A stretch of DNA of 64,000 nucleotides. It comes from Anthostomella pinea (taxonomy: Eukaryota; Ascomycota; Sordariomycetes; Xylariales; Xylariaceae). Both the position numbers and the translations under genes were made by a program. The stretch covers positions 1,240,001 through 1,304,000 of the forward strand of contig CAUWAG010000018.1 in assembly GCA_963556695.1 (NCBI GenBank), in the 5' to 3' direction. Positions 52,450 to 64,000 of this stretch are shown here, piece after piece (position 1 is the stretch's first letter; each line of letters opens with the position of its first letter). The notes beneath the pieces were generated by a model, which was not told the DNA's origin, ran no database searches, and saw only the letters and a list, made by a program, of their open reading frames with translations.

Positions 52450-54051
52450 ATGATTAGAAAAATCGCATTCCCCTCTGTTTGCGCTCAATGCGCACGGAAC
52501 AGTAGCGTTCGACCCACGACCTTGGGCCTCGATGGCCTCGGGAAACGATACACAACCAGCGTCACGAAGACGCAACCGAGCAACGACTCCAACAATGATT
52601 CCAAGGACGCCGAAGATGCCAATACGAAGTCCGAACCGGGGCCTTTGACCCGCCGTCTCGAAGAAGCGACCGAAGAAGCCTTATTGACAGGCGGGAGGGC
52701 TGGACGCCGTGCTGTCGAAGATGCCGGGTTTTCGGAGGAGCTTAAAGAACGTCTATTCGCGAAAGTCAAGGATGCGCAATTTCGATCCGAGAACGCGACC
52801 GCCTTCGCGGAGGCAGGGATGCCCACATCAGCTGGCGTTGGCACCCGACTCGCGGCGACAAGTCAGCCATGGACTGGCGAAGAAACCACCGAAGATGCCG
52901 TCCTCCGAATGCTGAACGATGCGCACAAACCCCTCAACCGAGAGCTCCGTGGCCGACCCAAGCTGCCTGACCTTCAGCCTGTCGATATGCGGATAAGACA
53001 ACAGCCGAAAGTGAGCGCGGGTCACAGAGCCGCAAGCGCAAGAGATAAAGCCTCCGTGTATGCTGGCCTGGGGATGAAGGAGTTAGAAAAGGGCCTGAGC
53101 GATAAAGAGAAAGAAGCCAGAAGACAACACTTCTGTGATCGCTTCCAACCGGCTGCTCGCGCTGTTCCAAACACCTTGACGGGCCTGGCTTCCCTCGCGA
53201 ACGAACGCATAGAAGACGCGATTGCGCGAGGACAGTTCAAGAACATCCCGAGAGGGAAGGGCGTCGAGCGCGATACGAGAAGCGACAACCCCTTCGTCGA
53301 TACGACCGAGTACATCATGAACAAGATGATCAAACGGCAGGAAATTGTCCCGCCGTGGATCGAAAAGCAGCAAGAGATGGCGAAGGCAGCCCATGTGTTC
53401 CGGGCCCGGTTGCGGAACGACTGGAAACGTCACGCCGCCCGGATGATCTCAAGTGAGGGTGGCTCTCTTCAGCAGCAGATGGAACGCGCGCGTAGATATG
53501 CGAAAGCCGAAGAGCTGCATAACCCGCGTAAACGCAATATCGACGAGGTCGCGGTGCCCACCAACTCGACCGACGATATCGTCATGGTGAAGATACGGCA
53601 GCAGACGGGACTGGAGTCAGCACTGGCCGAGTCAGAGGCGAAAGCCGGCGATGAAACCCCTGCGTCTAACGAACTATTACCACCCCCATTCCGAGACCCC
53701 GAGTGGCTGTCTATGGAACAATCATACATGGATCTCTCGATCAACCACCTCAACACACTTACGCGTTCGTACAACTTGATGGCCCCCGAGCTGGCGAAGA
53801 AGGGGTACTTCTCTCTCGAGCGAGAACTGAAGAACTGCTATGCTGATGTCGCGCCCCTGCTCGCGGACACCATCAAGGACAGGGCTTCTAGACCGCCAAA
53901 GCCCCTTGGGGAAGGCATAGGGGACCGGCCGGGCAGTGTCCTGGATCGGTTTGGGAGAGGCGGCCATACGGCAAAGGTCTACGACTCCAGGGCGCCTCAC
54001 TATGGGTTCAAGGAGATGTGGCGGGATCTCTTCGGTAAGCAGGCTAGTTGA
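52450..54051 (+). CDS. Mitochondrial DUF1992 (DnaJ-C28-like) protein
   Basis: A single exon of 533 codons. The N-terminus (MIRKIAFPSVCAQCARNSSVRPTT) is basic and free of acidic residues, like a mitochondrial presequence, and Cys11/Cys14 form a CxxC. Residues about 245-310 contain NERIEDAIARGQFKNIPRGKG and MNKMIKRQEIVPPWIEKQQE, the DUF1992 signature found in DNAJC28 homologues. No J-domain (HPD) is present, as usual for fungal members. A coiled-coil-like basic region follows. The family is linked to mitochondrial or Golgi trafficking functions in animals, but its role in fungi is not established. It appears intact, and the next gene (ACH1) follows about 0.9 kb downstream on the same strand. 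Confidence 0.85.
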   Translation: MIRKIAFPSVCAQCARNSSVRPTTLGLDGLGKRYTTSVTKTQPSNDSNNDSKDAEDANTKSEPGPLTRRLEEATEEALLTGGRAGRRAVEDAGFSEELKERLFAKVKDAQFRSENATAFAEAGMPTSAGVGTRLAATSQPWTGEETTEDAVLRMLNDAHKPLNRELRGRPKLPDLQPVDMRIRQQPKVSAGHRAASARDKASVYAGLGMKELEKGLSDKEKEARRQHFCDRFQPAARAVPNTLTGLASLANERIEDAIARGQFKNIPRGKGVERDTRSDNPFVDTTEYIMNKMIKRQEIVPPWIEKQQEMAKAAHVFRARLRNDWKRHAARMISSEGGSLQQQMERARRYAKAEELHNPRKRNIDEVAVPTNSTDDIVMVKIRQQTGLESALAESEAKAGDETPASNELLPPPFRDPEWLSMEQSYMDLSINHLNTLTRSYNLMAPELAKKGYFSLERELKNCYADVAPLLADTIKDRASRPPKPLGEGIGDRPGSVLDRFGRGGHTAKVYDSRAPHYGFKEMWRDLFGKQAS

Positions 54052-54972
54052 GTGTAATAGATACTCTGTGATGGAGCTTTCAATGTTCAACATGCACCCA
54101 AACTGTCGCTTGGGGATCCTCGTAGAACAGTGGCCCTGCTGCCGCTAGAGTGTGTATTTGCGAACTGTCACTAAAACGGCCGTATGTGTTCATCATCTGC
54201 CCGCCTCTGTTGCGGATTTGCGTATGAACACAAACGGTCGAGTCATGGCTAGTGACGCTTCCCATGTGCTTCCCCAGGATCAACGCGCCAGATTAGCGTC
54301 GTGACAAGAAGGTTAAGCGGTAGCATGCGGACGGTTCGGACAAAAGGAGAGAGGAAACATTCCTCGGACCGAGCCATGCCAGGCACCCGACCCTCTTCCC
54401 CGGCCACCCCGGTTTGCTAGAATGGTCCCACCGATGCCGGCGTCTGTCACGATGCCGTCATAACAGCTTGCGAGGGTTTCGTTGGAAAAATCGATTGTTC
54501 ATTCAGATATTCCTCTCTTGGACTGAACTATAGACTTAATATCACGCATATAAACAGTGAATCATCTTCATTGGTATAGACTTTTGGTAAGACATGACAG
54601 CCGAATCGTCGGTCTACCGGTATTACATCAAGTAGGAAAGCTCCTAGTCGTGCCACCAATGAGATATTATGGGGACGGCGACGGCGTAGGCTCGGCGTCC
54701 CACACGAGCTCCAAAGCTGGAACGCTGGAACTGTATCAACATGACACAGCCTCAGCTCTCTCTTTCCAATTCACTTTCCGACTTCTCATCTTCTCTTCTG
54801 TTGACTGGCCAAACTCATCCTAATCATAACTTCAGCTACCAGATTGACCCCCCGGCTGTCTGTCCTTTACCACTGATGCTGCGAGTTCGCTGATTGACAG
54901 CTTACGGCCGTCTCATCTCATCAACCCACTGGACCCCTCATACCTCCCTGCTCGACTTGTGACATCATAATC
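54052..54972. other. Intergenic, promoter region of the acetyl-CoA hydrolase gene
   Basis: No gene recognised. The CT-rich stretch just before the ATG (54740-54960) is typical of well-expressed fungal promoters. Confidence 0.5.
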
Positions 54973-56742
54973 ATGGCATCGCCAGTGGCCTCCGCGGCGC
55001 TCAAATCGCGAATTCGACGGCCGTCGATGCTGAAGAAGCTGTGTAATCCATCCGATCTGCTGCATCACTTCCCCAATGGCGCATACATCGGCTGGTCCGG
55101 GTTCACCGGAGTTGGCTACCCAAAGTATGTGGTCCGACTCGCAATATTTGGTGGGGCAGCAGCACTCTGACATTTATGTGTAGAAAAATGCCCACGTTCC
55201 TAGCGGATCACGTCGAGCAGAACAATCTGCAGGGAAAGCTGCGCTACTCGCTGTTTGTGGGCGCGTCATCTGGCGCCGAGACGGAAAACCGATGGGCCGG
55301 CTTGGATATGATTGAGAGGCGAAGCCCTCATCAGGTCGGAAAGTCGATCGCGAAGGGTATCAATGACGGCAGGATCAACTTCTTCGATAAGCATCTATCG
55401 ATGTTTCCTGTGGACTTAGTTTATGTGAGTTGACGACGTCATTTACCCGCTGCTGTTACGCGATTATGGGTGACCAGGTAAGCAAGATCTAACGCGACTA
55501 GGGATTCTACACCAAGGACCGACCGAATAAGAATCTCGATGTTGTGGTAGTGGAGGCCACGGCCATCAAAGAAGATGGCAGCATCGTCCCTGGTGCTTCT
55601 GTCGGAGCAACACCTGAACTCATACAAATGGCTGACAAGGTGTGACCGCCCGCTGTCGAGGACGAAATATGCGTGCGCTGACCTGTGTGAAGATTATCAT
55701 CGAAGTCAACACCGCCATCCCGTCATTCGAGGGTCTTCACGATATCACAATGACGGACCTACCTCCGCGCAGAAAGCCTTATCTGATCATGCAGGTCGAG
55801 GACCGAATCGGCACGACGTCAGTCCCGGTCGATCCTGAGAAGATTGTCGGTGTCATCGAGTCCGACTACCAGGACCAGACCGCGCCGAACACGGCTCCAG
55901 ATGAGGCCTCGCGCGCGATTGCCAACAATCTCATTGAGTTCTTTGAGCACGAGGTGAAGCACGGACGCATGCCCAAGTCCCTGCTCCCCGTCCAGTCCGG
56001 CATCGGCAACATCGCCAACGCAGTGATCGGCGGATTGGCCGACTCCAACTTTAAGAACCTCAAAGTCTGGACCGAAGTCATCCAGGACACCTTCCTAGAC
56101 CTCTTCGACTCGGGCCGTCTGGACTTCGCAACCGCGACTTCCATCCGCTTCTCTCCGGACGGGTTCAAGCGCTTCTACGACAACTGGGAGGCGTACCACA
56201 ACAAGCTGCTCCTGCGCTCGCAGCAGGTCTCCAACTCGCCCGAGATCATCCGCCGCCTCGGCGTGATCGGCATGAACACGCCTGTCGAAGTCGACATCTA
56301 CGCGCACGCAAACAGCACTTGTGTCATGGGCAGCCGCATGCTGAACGGGCTGGGCGGATCCGCCGACTTCCTGCGGTCCTCGAAATACAGCATCATGCAC
56401 ACGCCGTCGACGCGGCCGTCGAAGACTGACCCGCTAGGCGTCAGCACGATCGTGCCCATGTGCACGCACGTCGACCAGACGGAGCACGACCTGGACGTGA
56501 TCGTGACGGAGACGGGCCTGGCCGACGTCCGGGGGCTGAGCCCCAAGGAGCGGGCGCGGGTCATCATCGAGAAGTGCGCCCACGAGGAGTACCGGCCCAT
56601 TCTGCACGACTACTTCGAGAAGGCCGAGTTTGAGTGCCTGAAGAAGGGCTGGGGACACGAGCCCCATCTGCTGTGGAACAGCTTTGATATGCACAAGGCG
56701 CTCAACGAGGAGGGCAGCATGCGGAAGATTAAGAAATGGTAG
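54973..56742 (+). CDS. ACH1: Acetyl-CoA hydrolase / succinyl-CoA:acetate CoA-transferase
   Basis: Four exons (54973-55124, 55184-55424, 55502-55639, 55693-56742) encode 526 residues, the normal length of fungal Ach1. All introns are GT...AG and frames join exactly. The CoA-transferase family I signature is clear: the WTEVIQD segment holds the presumed catalytic Glu (about residue 305), and GLGGSADF (about 396-403) is the oxyanion-hole motif. [14 protein letters not shown] and [17 protein letters not shown] are conserved blocks. The enzyme moves CoA between succinyl-CoA and acetate (or propionyl-CoA) in mitochondria, protecting cells from acetate and propionyl-CoA stress. The N-terminus ([18 protein letters not shown]) is basic and could act as a targeting sequence. 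Confidence 0.96.
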
Positions 56743-57594
56743 AGGGGCTCTCGATGGGTGGATAGTCACGCTAGGAGTCAATACCATGGATTTTGGATAT
56801 GCATGTTTGTGGTAGTCCCGCAATGGTGGTATTCGTGACGAACAAGATGTGAACATATGCTATATCCAACCAACAGCCCTGTGACCTGAATTACCAAGCC
56901 ACCTCTACCGGCTCATCCTGGACGTTAGCACCAGCCCATCCAGTCGGTGTAGATAGAAGCCTACCTTGCAATGTTCAAGTCTCGGGACGGCCGGGCCCAC
57001 GGTCATAATCAGCGGTTATGTGGCGGTCCAGAACGGTGCCGGGCTGGGCTTCACCACGTTCGGCACCAATACCGGGCACAATGGGTCGTCCCGGTATAGG
57101 CACAGGTCACATCTTAATAGAGTTTCTCCCAGCAGAGACAATAAATCTTATCCTTGACAGTAAACTTAAAAGTCGCTTGCCGAGTTCTTTGAAGTGCTGG
57201 AACATCTGTCTCTGCATGAGTTCATCTGCCTATCAGTCCCATATACCCTCTACTAATCCCACTTAACCATCACAACTAAGTCCTGAGCCGTTAGGAACAT
57301 ATTTCACGCAAGCGGTGGTTATTCGTTCCGTTTAAGTTGAATGTTTATGGCAGTAGCTCTGACGAGCCCGAAACCAACTGCCTTCCCATACACAGACAGA
57401 CAGCATAACCCCATAACGATTAGTTGGTAACCTGACGGCATTGGCGCAAGTGACAAACAGGGAGAAGGCCTGGTGATCAATAAAATATACCATCGGCGCC
57501 TTCTTAAAGCAACAGACGGCTCCCAAAAGATCGACTGCTCATCACCGGCACCCCCTCCGGCTACCATTACAACTGCCATTCTCTGATTTCCAGG
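56743..57594. other. Intergenic between convergent genes
   Basis: 3' regions of ACH1 and of the minus-strand NAD(P)-binding gene; no gene recognised. Confidence 0.5.
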
Positions 57595-58564
57595 TCACCT
57601 CTCCTTCACAAGCCTCGCCAAGTCCCTCGGCATTAGCGGTTCCTTCTCAAACCCCTCTATCACCTGGTCCAGCATGACAGCAGTGAGATCCCCAAGCGCA
57701 ATGCTGGGGATGCCAGTGAGCCCCCCCAGCACGGACGACACGACCGATTTCATGATCTCCCCAGGCGCTACGATGAGACCCGGCCTCACGCACGCTGCCT
57801 CGACGCCGCCCAGCTCCGTCGCGAGTGCGAGCACCTCGGTCTCGGTCTCTCCCTTCTCAAATGTCAGCTGGCCATGCTCAACCCATTACGAACATTGGAA
57901 GTCATCTCATCGCAAAACAGTATGGGGGGCCCGTGGTTCGAGGGGAAGGGGGTGGCTTACCCTCATAAGTGAGTACTCAGGCATGAACCACGGCTTCTTC
58001 GCCGGTTCTCGCTCGACCATAGCGCCGCTCATGTAGAGGAAGCGGAACGGCTTCGGCTTCGCCGGGCCGGCATCGTGCATGGCGCGGAGGCCGGTGAGCG
58101 CGCTGGTCTGGCAGATGCGCTTGACCTCTTCGAAATCGTACGCTCTGGACTTGGTCGGCGTTACTGCGACGGTCCTGTTGGTCACACTCGTGGTCAGCTA
58201 GGCTCGCTCGCCGGATTTTAAAGCGCTGTTATGTCCGGGTGGGAAGCCAACATGAAGATCGACGATCGACGATCGGCGAGCTCAAGGAATGAAGCAAAGG
58301 TCACGTAGCAGAGAGTAGTACTACATACCATATGCAAGCCCCAGCATCAGCGAAGTCCCTCTTCACCTCCTCACTATAATCATCGTAGTCCCTCACCACC
58401 ACGCTCCTCAGCTTGGACGGGTCGGCGCCAGCGTCGAGGTTATCGGGGGCGGAGACTGGCTTGCGCGCCACAGCGACGACCGAGGTGATCTCGTGTCGGC
58501 TCAGGCTCTGGCGGATGACTTCCTTGCCGACAAAACCCGTCGCGCCGGCTACGATGAGCTTCAT
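57595..58564 (-). CDS. Small NAD(P)-binding (NmrA/epimerase-like) protein
   Basis: Three exons on the minus strand (58329-58564, 57961-58174, 57595-57867) give 240 residues. Introns start GTATGT and GTAAGC and end CAG, and phases agree. The start is MKLIVAGATGFVGKEV at 58564, placing the glycine motif GATGFVG at residues 7-13; an upstream in-frame ATG at 58708 would add an unlikely hydrophilic leader. The core reads AVARKPVSAPDNL, then VKRICQTSALTGLRAM and FRFLYMSGAMVERE, the pattern of fungal atypical short-chain dehydrogenases that often sit near biosynthetic genes. The classical YxxxK catalytic pair is absent, as usual for this subgroup. Likely NADP-binding; substrate unknown. Confidence 0.87.
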
Positions 58565-59850
58565 TGTCGTGTTGTCGTGTTGATGCGATGGCTCTGTTCT
58601 GCTTGCTTGGTCGCTTGGTGGCTGACGGAGGTGGCTGATGGAAGAACTGGCTCGAATTCGATGTTGGATCAGGTAAGCGGGCTCGGTCTCTATATGTACA
58701 GGTAGCAAGGATGGTAATGGTTAGCGCTTCCAGGTTATGGGTCTGAATATAGTAGGTATGATGCTTGTCACTCCCATGCTAAAGACATGCTTAATACTGT
58801 AAAAACGTTATGATGGAAAAGTTCCATGAGAAAGTTCCTATCGTGTAAAGTTCTACCTATTACCATTGCAGATACACGTGGACCCGCTAACCATTACCAT
58901 CCTGGACACCTGTATGCTTCATCCGTTGCCCCAGCCTGGCAGCTAGGGATGGCGGAAGGCTGGCTGACTGGTCGGTAAGACTCTCCGTCGCCGACCATTT
59001 GCAAGGTTGGAGCTCCCACGCGTCTTCGAATGGGCCGCGTTCTCGGTGATCAAGTGTGCACGGCTCGGCGATAACCGTTGCATTCCTCCGTGTCCGCCGC
59101 TTGTCTCGCAGCGGACGCTTACTGCACCCGTGGCCCACCCATGGACCCGGGCTCTATTTAGTGCCCGTCGTCGTCCACGACCAACGACCGAATGTAGGGT
59201 CGACTTCATTCAAAGTCTAAGCAGGTCATGGATATCGGTGTTCATTGAGGTGTATCTATCATCATCGTACATCTATAAAATAAGGCGGTGTTTCCCCCCA
59301 TCATCCGTGCGGGCAGACAGCTCTCCGGCTGGAAGCCGGATGCCGAAACTGCCTATACCTATCCTGCAACCTTAGCAGTCTAGGTACATGCGCCACTGAT
59401 TAGTATGGGGCGTTTATTTCACCTGATTCGTAGGTAATTTTCGAGTACTTAACGTTGGCACTAATAGAGCTATGAAGGCAAACATAACGGCGGAGGCATG
59501 GAGTTGGGACGGCCCCATAGTTGGGATAGTTTCCTTATTAGAATCTCATTATTATAACCCGGATAATTCGACCGGTTTTAATCGCGTGATAAGATAACTT
59601 AAGCGTTCTTTTTTCTTTCCCTTATATATATACATATATTATAACTTCTCACAATAATTCATATCTAAAACAAAAGTTATAATAACACGCAGTTTTACCC
59701 TTATTAAAATTTATTAATAAAACTGTTTAAGGCTAGTTTTTTAAACCTTTTGTGAGATTCTAGAAGGGTCATAAGCCTTGGGGGTGTGAGCGGTCGCTGC
59801 AAATGTTGTTGTCATTCTCAAGTATGCTTGACAGGGCTAATCTACAGCTA
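58565..59850. other. Intergenic; includes a short AT-rich stretch
   Basis: Promoter of the NAD(P)-binding gene, then unassigned DNA. 59540-59760 is AT-rich with ATATAT runs, similar in feel to the RIP islands but short. No gene recognised. Confidence 0.5.
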
Positions 59851-59865
59851 AATACCATACTGCAC

Positions 59866-59953
59866 CATGCTAGGGTGGATCCACTGTTCCCTTGACAGCC
59901 CCCTTGTGGGTACTGCACCTAAGGGCACTATATCTGGGATCCAATATTTGACA
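59866..59953 (-). repeat. Start of a Copia 3' LTR
   Basis: On the minus strand the LTR begins TGTCAAATATTGGATCCCAG at 59953 and shares about 70 bp with the composite LTR at 50401. A run of G (AAGGGGGGG) directly precedes it, as a polypurine tract should. The far end of the LTR could not be placed. Confidence 0.7.
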
Positions 59954-62900
59954 CCCCCCCTTGCCCGAAAGGTGCAATTGCACTCTGAAATCAGCAAAAT
60001 CACGGTCTATCTATCTATGCTAGACCATGGCAGGCGTGTTACAGCACTCCAAGCCAACAATCTAGTGATCTATTTATCTATCTACTCGAAGTCCTCCAGG
60101 CCTAATAGCCATACAAACTCCTTGTAGTTCGCCCCTGAGAGCGCCTTGGTGAATCTATCAGCTGGATTTTCCTCGCTCTTGACGTACTGGGCCTTGATAT
60201 GGCTAGCATCAGCTTCTTGGCAAGCGTAATGATATGCGATACAGATGTGACGCTTCTGTTTTGACATTTGCGATTCCTTCATCCACGCGATCATGCCATT
60301 ATTATCTTCTAATAAGGTGATTGGCCCTTCTGGCATCAGGTTGAGCTCTGTGAGGAAGCTCCTAATCCATGCCGCATCTCCTGCTACCTCTGAGAGAGCG
60401 ATGTATTCAGTCTCAGAGGTGTTCTTTGCTACCACTGTCTGAAATTTGGAATGCCACAGGATAAGAGCGCCAGAAACGAAGAATACAAAGCCTATAACTG
60501 ATCTTCTGGTATTTGAACAGGTCCCAAAGCTCGAATCCACGGCTCCATGGAGCCCCAGCTTATTGAAACGGCGGTGGGGATGATCCTTTGCCAATCGTCT
60601 ATATGGTATGGCTCTCTTCCAGGTCCCGTTCATATATTTGGCAACCCTCTTGAGGCACTGATGATAACTCGGGGATGGGTTGCTCATGGATTGTGCCCAG
60701 GTCAAAGCCGCAAAAGCTAGATCAGGGCGCGTAATACACACTGGGAAGATGAACTGGGCGAGTGCAGAGGCTTAATCATGGATTTCGTTTGCAGAGGCCT
60801 CTCTAGTGTGTTTTGTAGCTTCTTTAGCCGTTGTTGGATTAAGGGGAGAGACTATAGGATTGGTGTGCTGTACACCCAGCTTCTCTGTGACCTTTGTAAC
60901 ATATTGTTCTTGATCAAGCCTCACGTTATTATTGTCAGTGTTCCTGACAATCCGAACGCCCAGGAACCAGTCTGCGGCTCCTTTGTCTGTGATCAGCGCG
61001 TCCTCCTTGATGGACTTGGTGAGGTCTATGAGGCGCTGAAGATCAGATCCAAAGAGGAGGAAGTCGTCTACGTATGAGGCGATCACCTCGCATGTAGCAC
61101 TGTTGAAGTAGATTGCATCATCTGATATCAGGGGCTCGAATCCACGCTTGCTAAGCAGCTTGCGTACTTTCTTTTGACACATCGTACCTGACTGTTTGAG
61201 GCCATACAGTGGTCTCAACAGCTCAATGACCTTCTTTTGAGCATAGCGATACAGCCTGGCCTGATCAGGATTGGCCTGGAAATACTCGTACATCATTAGG
61301 AACTGCTTCATGAAGATGTGTTCCTGAAGTTCACCGTTCAGGTATGCGGCAATAAAGTCAATCTGGATGATGTGCCATCTTAGTGAAGCCGCAAGCGCCA
61401 TTAGTATCCTCCATGATATTGAACGTGCTGTAGAAGCCGCGGTTTCATTGTAGTCAATACCCTTACGCTGTGTGAATCCCCTTGCGCAGATCCTGCCCTT
61501 GAACTTGTCAAGTTCACTAGTAGATAGGAACTTCTTCTTCAGTACCTATTTTGCGTCGATCAGATGGCCTGTGATAGCCTCGCTAGTGCACTTGAAGCCA
61601 AAGGTGCCGCGTTCAAGGCTCTTTTTGATCTCTTTGAAAATAGCTGCAATCCATAGCTTCCTCTCTGGTCCATTTATGGCTTCTTTGAAGGTAGGGTCTG
61701 TAGCTGCTTTAGCCTCTATCAACCTGTAGCTAGGCAATAGCATCCTCATATAATACATGGCTGCACTGTGATTGCCAGGGTCGTCCTGATCAAGGTTGAA
61801 TAGGCACTCTCGCTCGTCTTTGAGGAGCTCCTTTATAATCTGAGTGTTCATCTGATCCATGGTGGTAGCTGTATTATGGAACATAGCCGCTGCGGTGCGC
61901 TCCTTTACGAAGTACGTATTGTAATTGAACATTTTAGGATCGAAATAGCCGTCAGAGTCGTCTTGATCAGAGTCAGAAGCAGCTACTGAGCCGCCTTCCT
62001 TGTCACTCTCGCCCTCTTGAATTGAAAGCATCTTCAGGTCGCTCTTGATCTCATCGGAGTCAGGGAAGTCAACGCGCAGTTGATACACGTTGTGGTGCTT
62101 CTTCTTTGTGCGCCCACGCTTGCGTTTCACAATGTCTTTGTTGTCTATAATCTCTTTTTTAACGATATTAAGATCGCGGTTCTTGATTCTAACTGCTGGT
62201 TTTCTCTTCTTCCTAAGCCTCAGTCGCTTCTGCACAGCTGGGGGCAGGGACCTGATGATATCACGAGGATCTGGGGGATCGTCATGTCTGATGTGCTCAA
62301 AGAAACGGACATGCAGCATTATCAGATAACGGCTGCCTTTAATCAGCCAGACCTTGTAGTTCTACGTGCCTTGGTAATCAAGAAAGATAGCCTTAGCTCT
62401 TTTTGTTTCGAGCTTTTTAGAGGCGATACAAAGGTTCCTATCAATCAGGGCAAAACATCGTGATCCCGGGATCGTGAACTGGTCTGTAGAGACTGAGTAC
62501 TCGTGAAGGGAGTCTATCCCACTCATATATTCCTTGTACGGAGTGCAATCTTTCAGAGTTGATTAGCCCGTTTGATTCAAGATAGTGATCGTACAGGACG
62601 TTGTGCTATCCCAGAAGCAGCTTGGGATGTTCATTTGAAGGCCAGTTGCGCAAGCCTCCTCTATACAGAACTGGATGCTGCGCTCAGAAACACGTTCTGG
62701 TACTGGTTGTCTGATGAGGAGATGATCAGTTGAATCCCATCTTCTCTACAGCATGCTTCAAGGCGTGATATGCCCATTTTGCGCCCTCCATCTGCGTAGA
62801 TGATTCTCATACGGCGAGCCTGGCCGTCAATAGGTGGCATTGCCATGAGCGTAATATTCATCTTAGTGATGTATTCCTCAAGGTGATCAGCAACACCGTG

Positions 62901-64000
62901 CTTTGTCGGATGGAACGTGGGCCCGCAATAGCGGCTTTTGTCGTCCGTGATGATGTCGAATATCCCGTTCTCTTTCATTGAGATTGGTGTACAGGTGCCT
63001 AAATCAATATGTCTGATCTCTCTGACATACTTAGCACACTCGTGTGCTTCTTTGGAGATGAACTTCTTGATCTTTGCGCGCTTATAGGCAGCGCAAGGGA
63101 TATCAACAATGTCTTCTAGCTTCAGGTCGATCCCTGTGATCATCCTGATCGTTATCCACAGCCTTTCAGTGCTTGAATGACACAGTCGTTAGTGCAAGAG
63201 GATGAACTTTCGAAGTAGCTTATCCATCATTCGATAAGTTGTGCCAGAGAGCGAGGTCAAGAGCACCTTGTGTAGCTCCCCAATCTCATGTTTGCCCTCT
63301 CACGTGTACCCTTATTGTGATCTGCCTAGATCAGGCTCTCTTTCACCCCATTTCCAGATAAGAAAACCTCTCTTTGGGACATTGAGCTCAGTGGACCAGC
63401 TGTTGTCCCAGTTCTTCAGCAGGTTGCCCTCCAGATAGCCCCTATGCTGGTAGAAGAGATCTCCTGACCAGATCTTGATTGGGAAGTCTCTTATATACAG
63501 AGCATACCATAATCTCACGTTGAGTGCTTTATCCTCTGGTGATCGCACTTGTTGGACAGCAGTGCCCATATGGGTGGCATACACAATGCCTCCTCTTATC
63601 TGTACAGGAAACGGCTTATTCCCAAGATTCACAAGGGTTTTGGGCTCAAAGTCAGTAAGCTCGTTCATAATATAACGTCTGATCCGCTGTCCCATAGAAA
63701 GAGCTGGCGAAGGGACATTGCCTTGTTGCTAAATGCATAATTGGCGCATACAACAGCCACTCCTGGCATTGCTGAAGAGATCTGGCCCCATTGCGGCACT
63801 CTCTCTCTGGTTTGTGGGAGCGCCTTCTCCCTGTGGTATGGGAAGCAGCTGACAAGGCTGCTACTAAGGTCTGCCAGTGTGGCATTGACCTTGGCAGAAA
63901 TCCAGGCAAAGCTACCTTTCCGCTTCTGATCAGGTGTGCCATAACACTTCAAACAGCGTGCAATTACAGGCGTGCTGTGGCACTCCTGATCAGCCAGAGC
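59954..64000 (-). mobile_element. Second Ty1/Copia retrotransposon, 5' end outside window
   Basis: Minus-strand Pol domains follow Copia order, from RNase H next to the 3' LTR to protease and gag at the window edge. The element is unrelated in LTR sequence to the one at 37.7 kb. Its 5' LTR is not in the window. Confidence 0.88.
60082..64000 (-). pseudogene. Copia polyprotein, partial and degenerate
   Basis: RNase H (60082-60741) has GAVDSSFGTCSNTRRS and SETEYIALSEVAGDAAW. Reverse transcriptase (60772-61401) has IIQIDFIAAYLNGEL, RPLYGLKQSG and ASYVDDFLLFGSD. The RT start lies in 61546-62319, where a Trp-type codon reads TAG (DAK-stop-VLKKK). The integrase core (62661-63143) has IDLGTCTP, DIITDDKSRY and RIIYADGG; after SSSDNQYQN the frame breaks before the expected catalytic Glu. 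The protease/gag side (63312-63952) includes FLWDSGSD, an aspartic-protease D-S-G, at about 63690, and a CLKCYGTPDQKRKG knuckle-like motif at the edge. Several stops make it non-functional. Confidence 0.85.

Overview
The window looks like nuclear DNA of a filamentous ascomycete (Pezizomycotina). Genes are compact with short GT-AG introns (about 50-100 bp). Families include DUF3433 and NmrA-like proteins. Transposons are TA-flanked pogo/Fot1-type DDE elements and Copia LTR elements. Several AT-rich islands carry C-to-T / G-to-A decay typical of repeat-induced point mutation (RIP). A mitochondrial insert uses genetic code 4 and its gene order resembles Sordariomycetes; that class assignment is tentative.

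Layout. 0-14.6 kb is gene-rich: a secreted DUF7029/DUF7223-like protein (700-2793), a relic of an S8 subtilisin (about 3.7-4.2 kb), a small two-TM protein (5019-5620), a split tRNA-like element (about 6.0-6.2 kb), a 1,749-residue mucin-like DUF3433 membrane protein (7918-13224) and a convergent NmrA-like gene (13396-14535). 15.75-23.2 kb is repeat territory: an AT-rich island with short solo LTRs and a MITE-like element, then two DDE elements. 23.2-28.1 kb is a nuclear copy of mitochondrial DNA (the 5' part of rnl, five tRNAs, a complete cox3) joined to a transposon on one side and to a decapitated acyl-CoA synthetase on the other. 28.2-45.5 kb holds acyl-CoA synthetase, MFS transporter and berberine-bridge-like oxidase pseudogenes around one intact RCC1-like gene. 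The oxidase gene is split by two DDE transposons, one of which contains a complete Copia retroelement. 45.9-47.9 kb has an unknown multi-exon gene and a truncated aminoglycoside-phosphotransferase-like gene. 48.4-50.9 kb is a second AT-rich island. 51-58.6 kb is gene-rich again: an unknown gene, a mitochondrial DUF1992 (DnaJ-C28-like) protein, ACH1-type acetyl-CoA hydrolase/CoA-transferase and a small NAD(P)-binding protein. 59.8 kb to the end is a second Copia element that runs out of the window.

Working together: no intact operon-like pathway is visible. The dead acyl-CoA synthetase, MFS and FAD-oxidase genes could be the ghost of a small metabolic cluster broken by transposons and the mitochondrial insertion (inference). 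ACH1 and the DUF1992 protein are ordinary housekeeping functions with a mitochondrial flavour. The most notable structures are the 4.9-kb mitochondrial insert with an uninterrupted cox3, the three-level nested insertion in the oxidase gene with its target duplications still legible, and a set of short solo LTRs that keep normal base composition inside RIP-degraded DNA.
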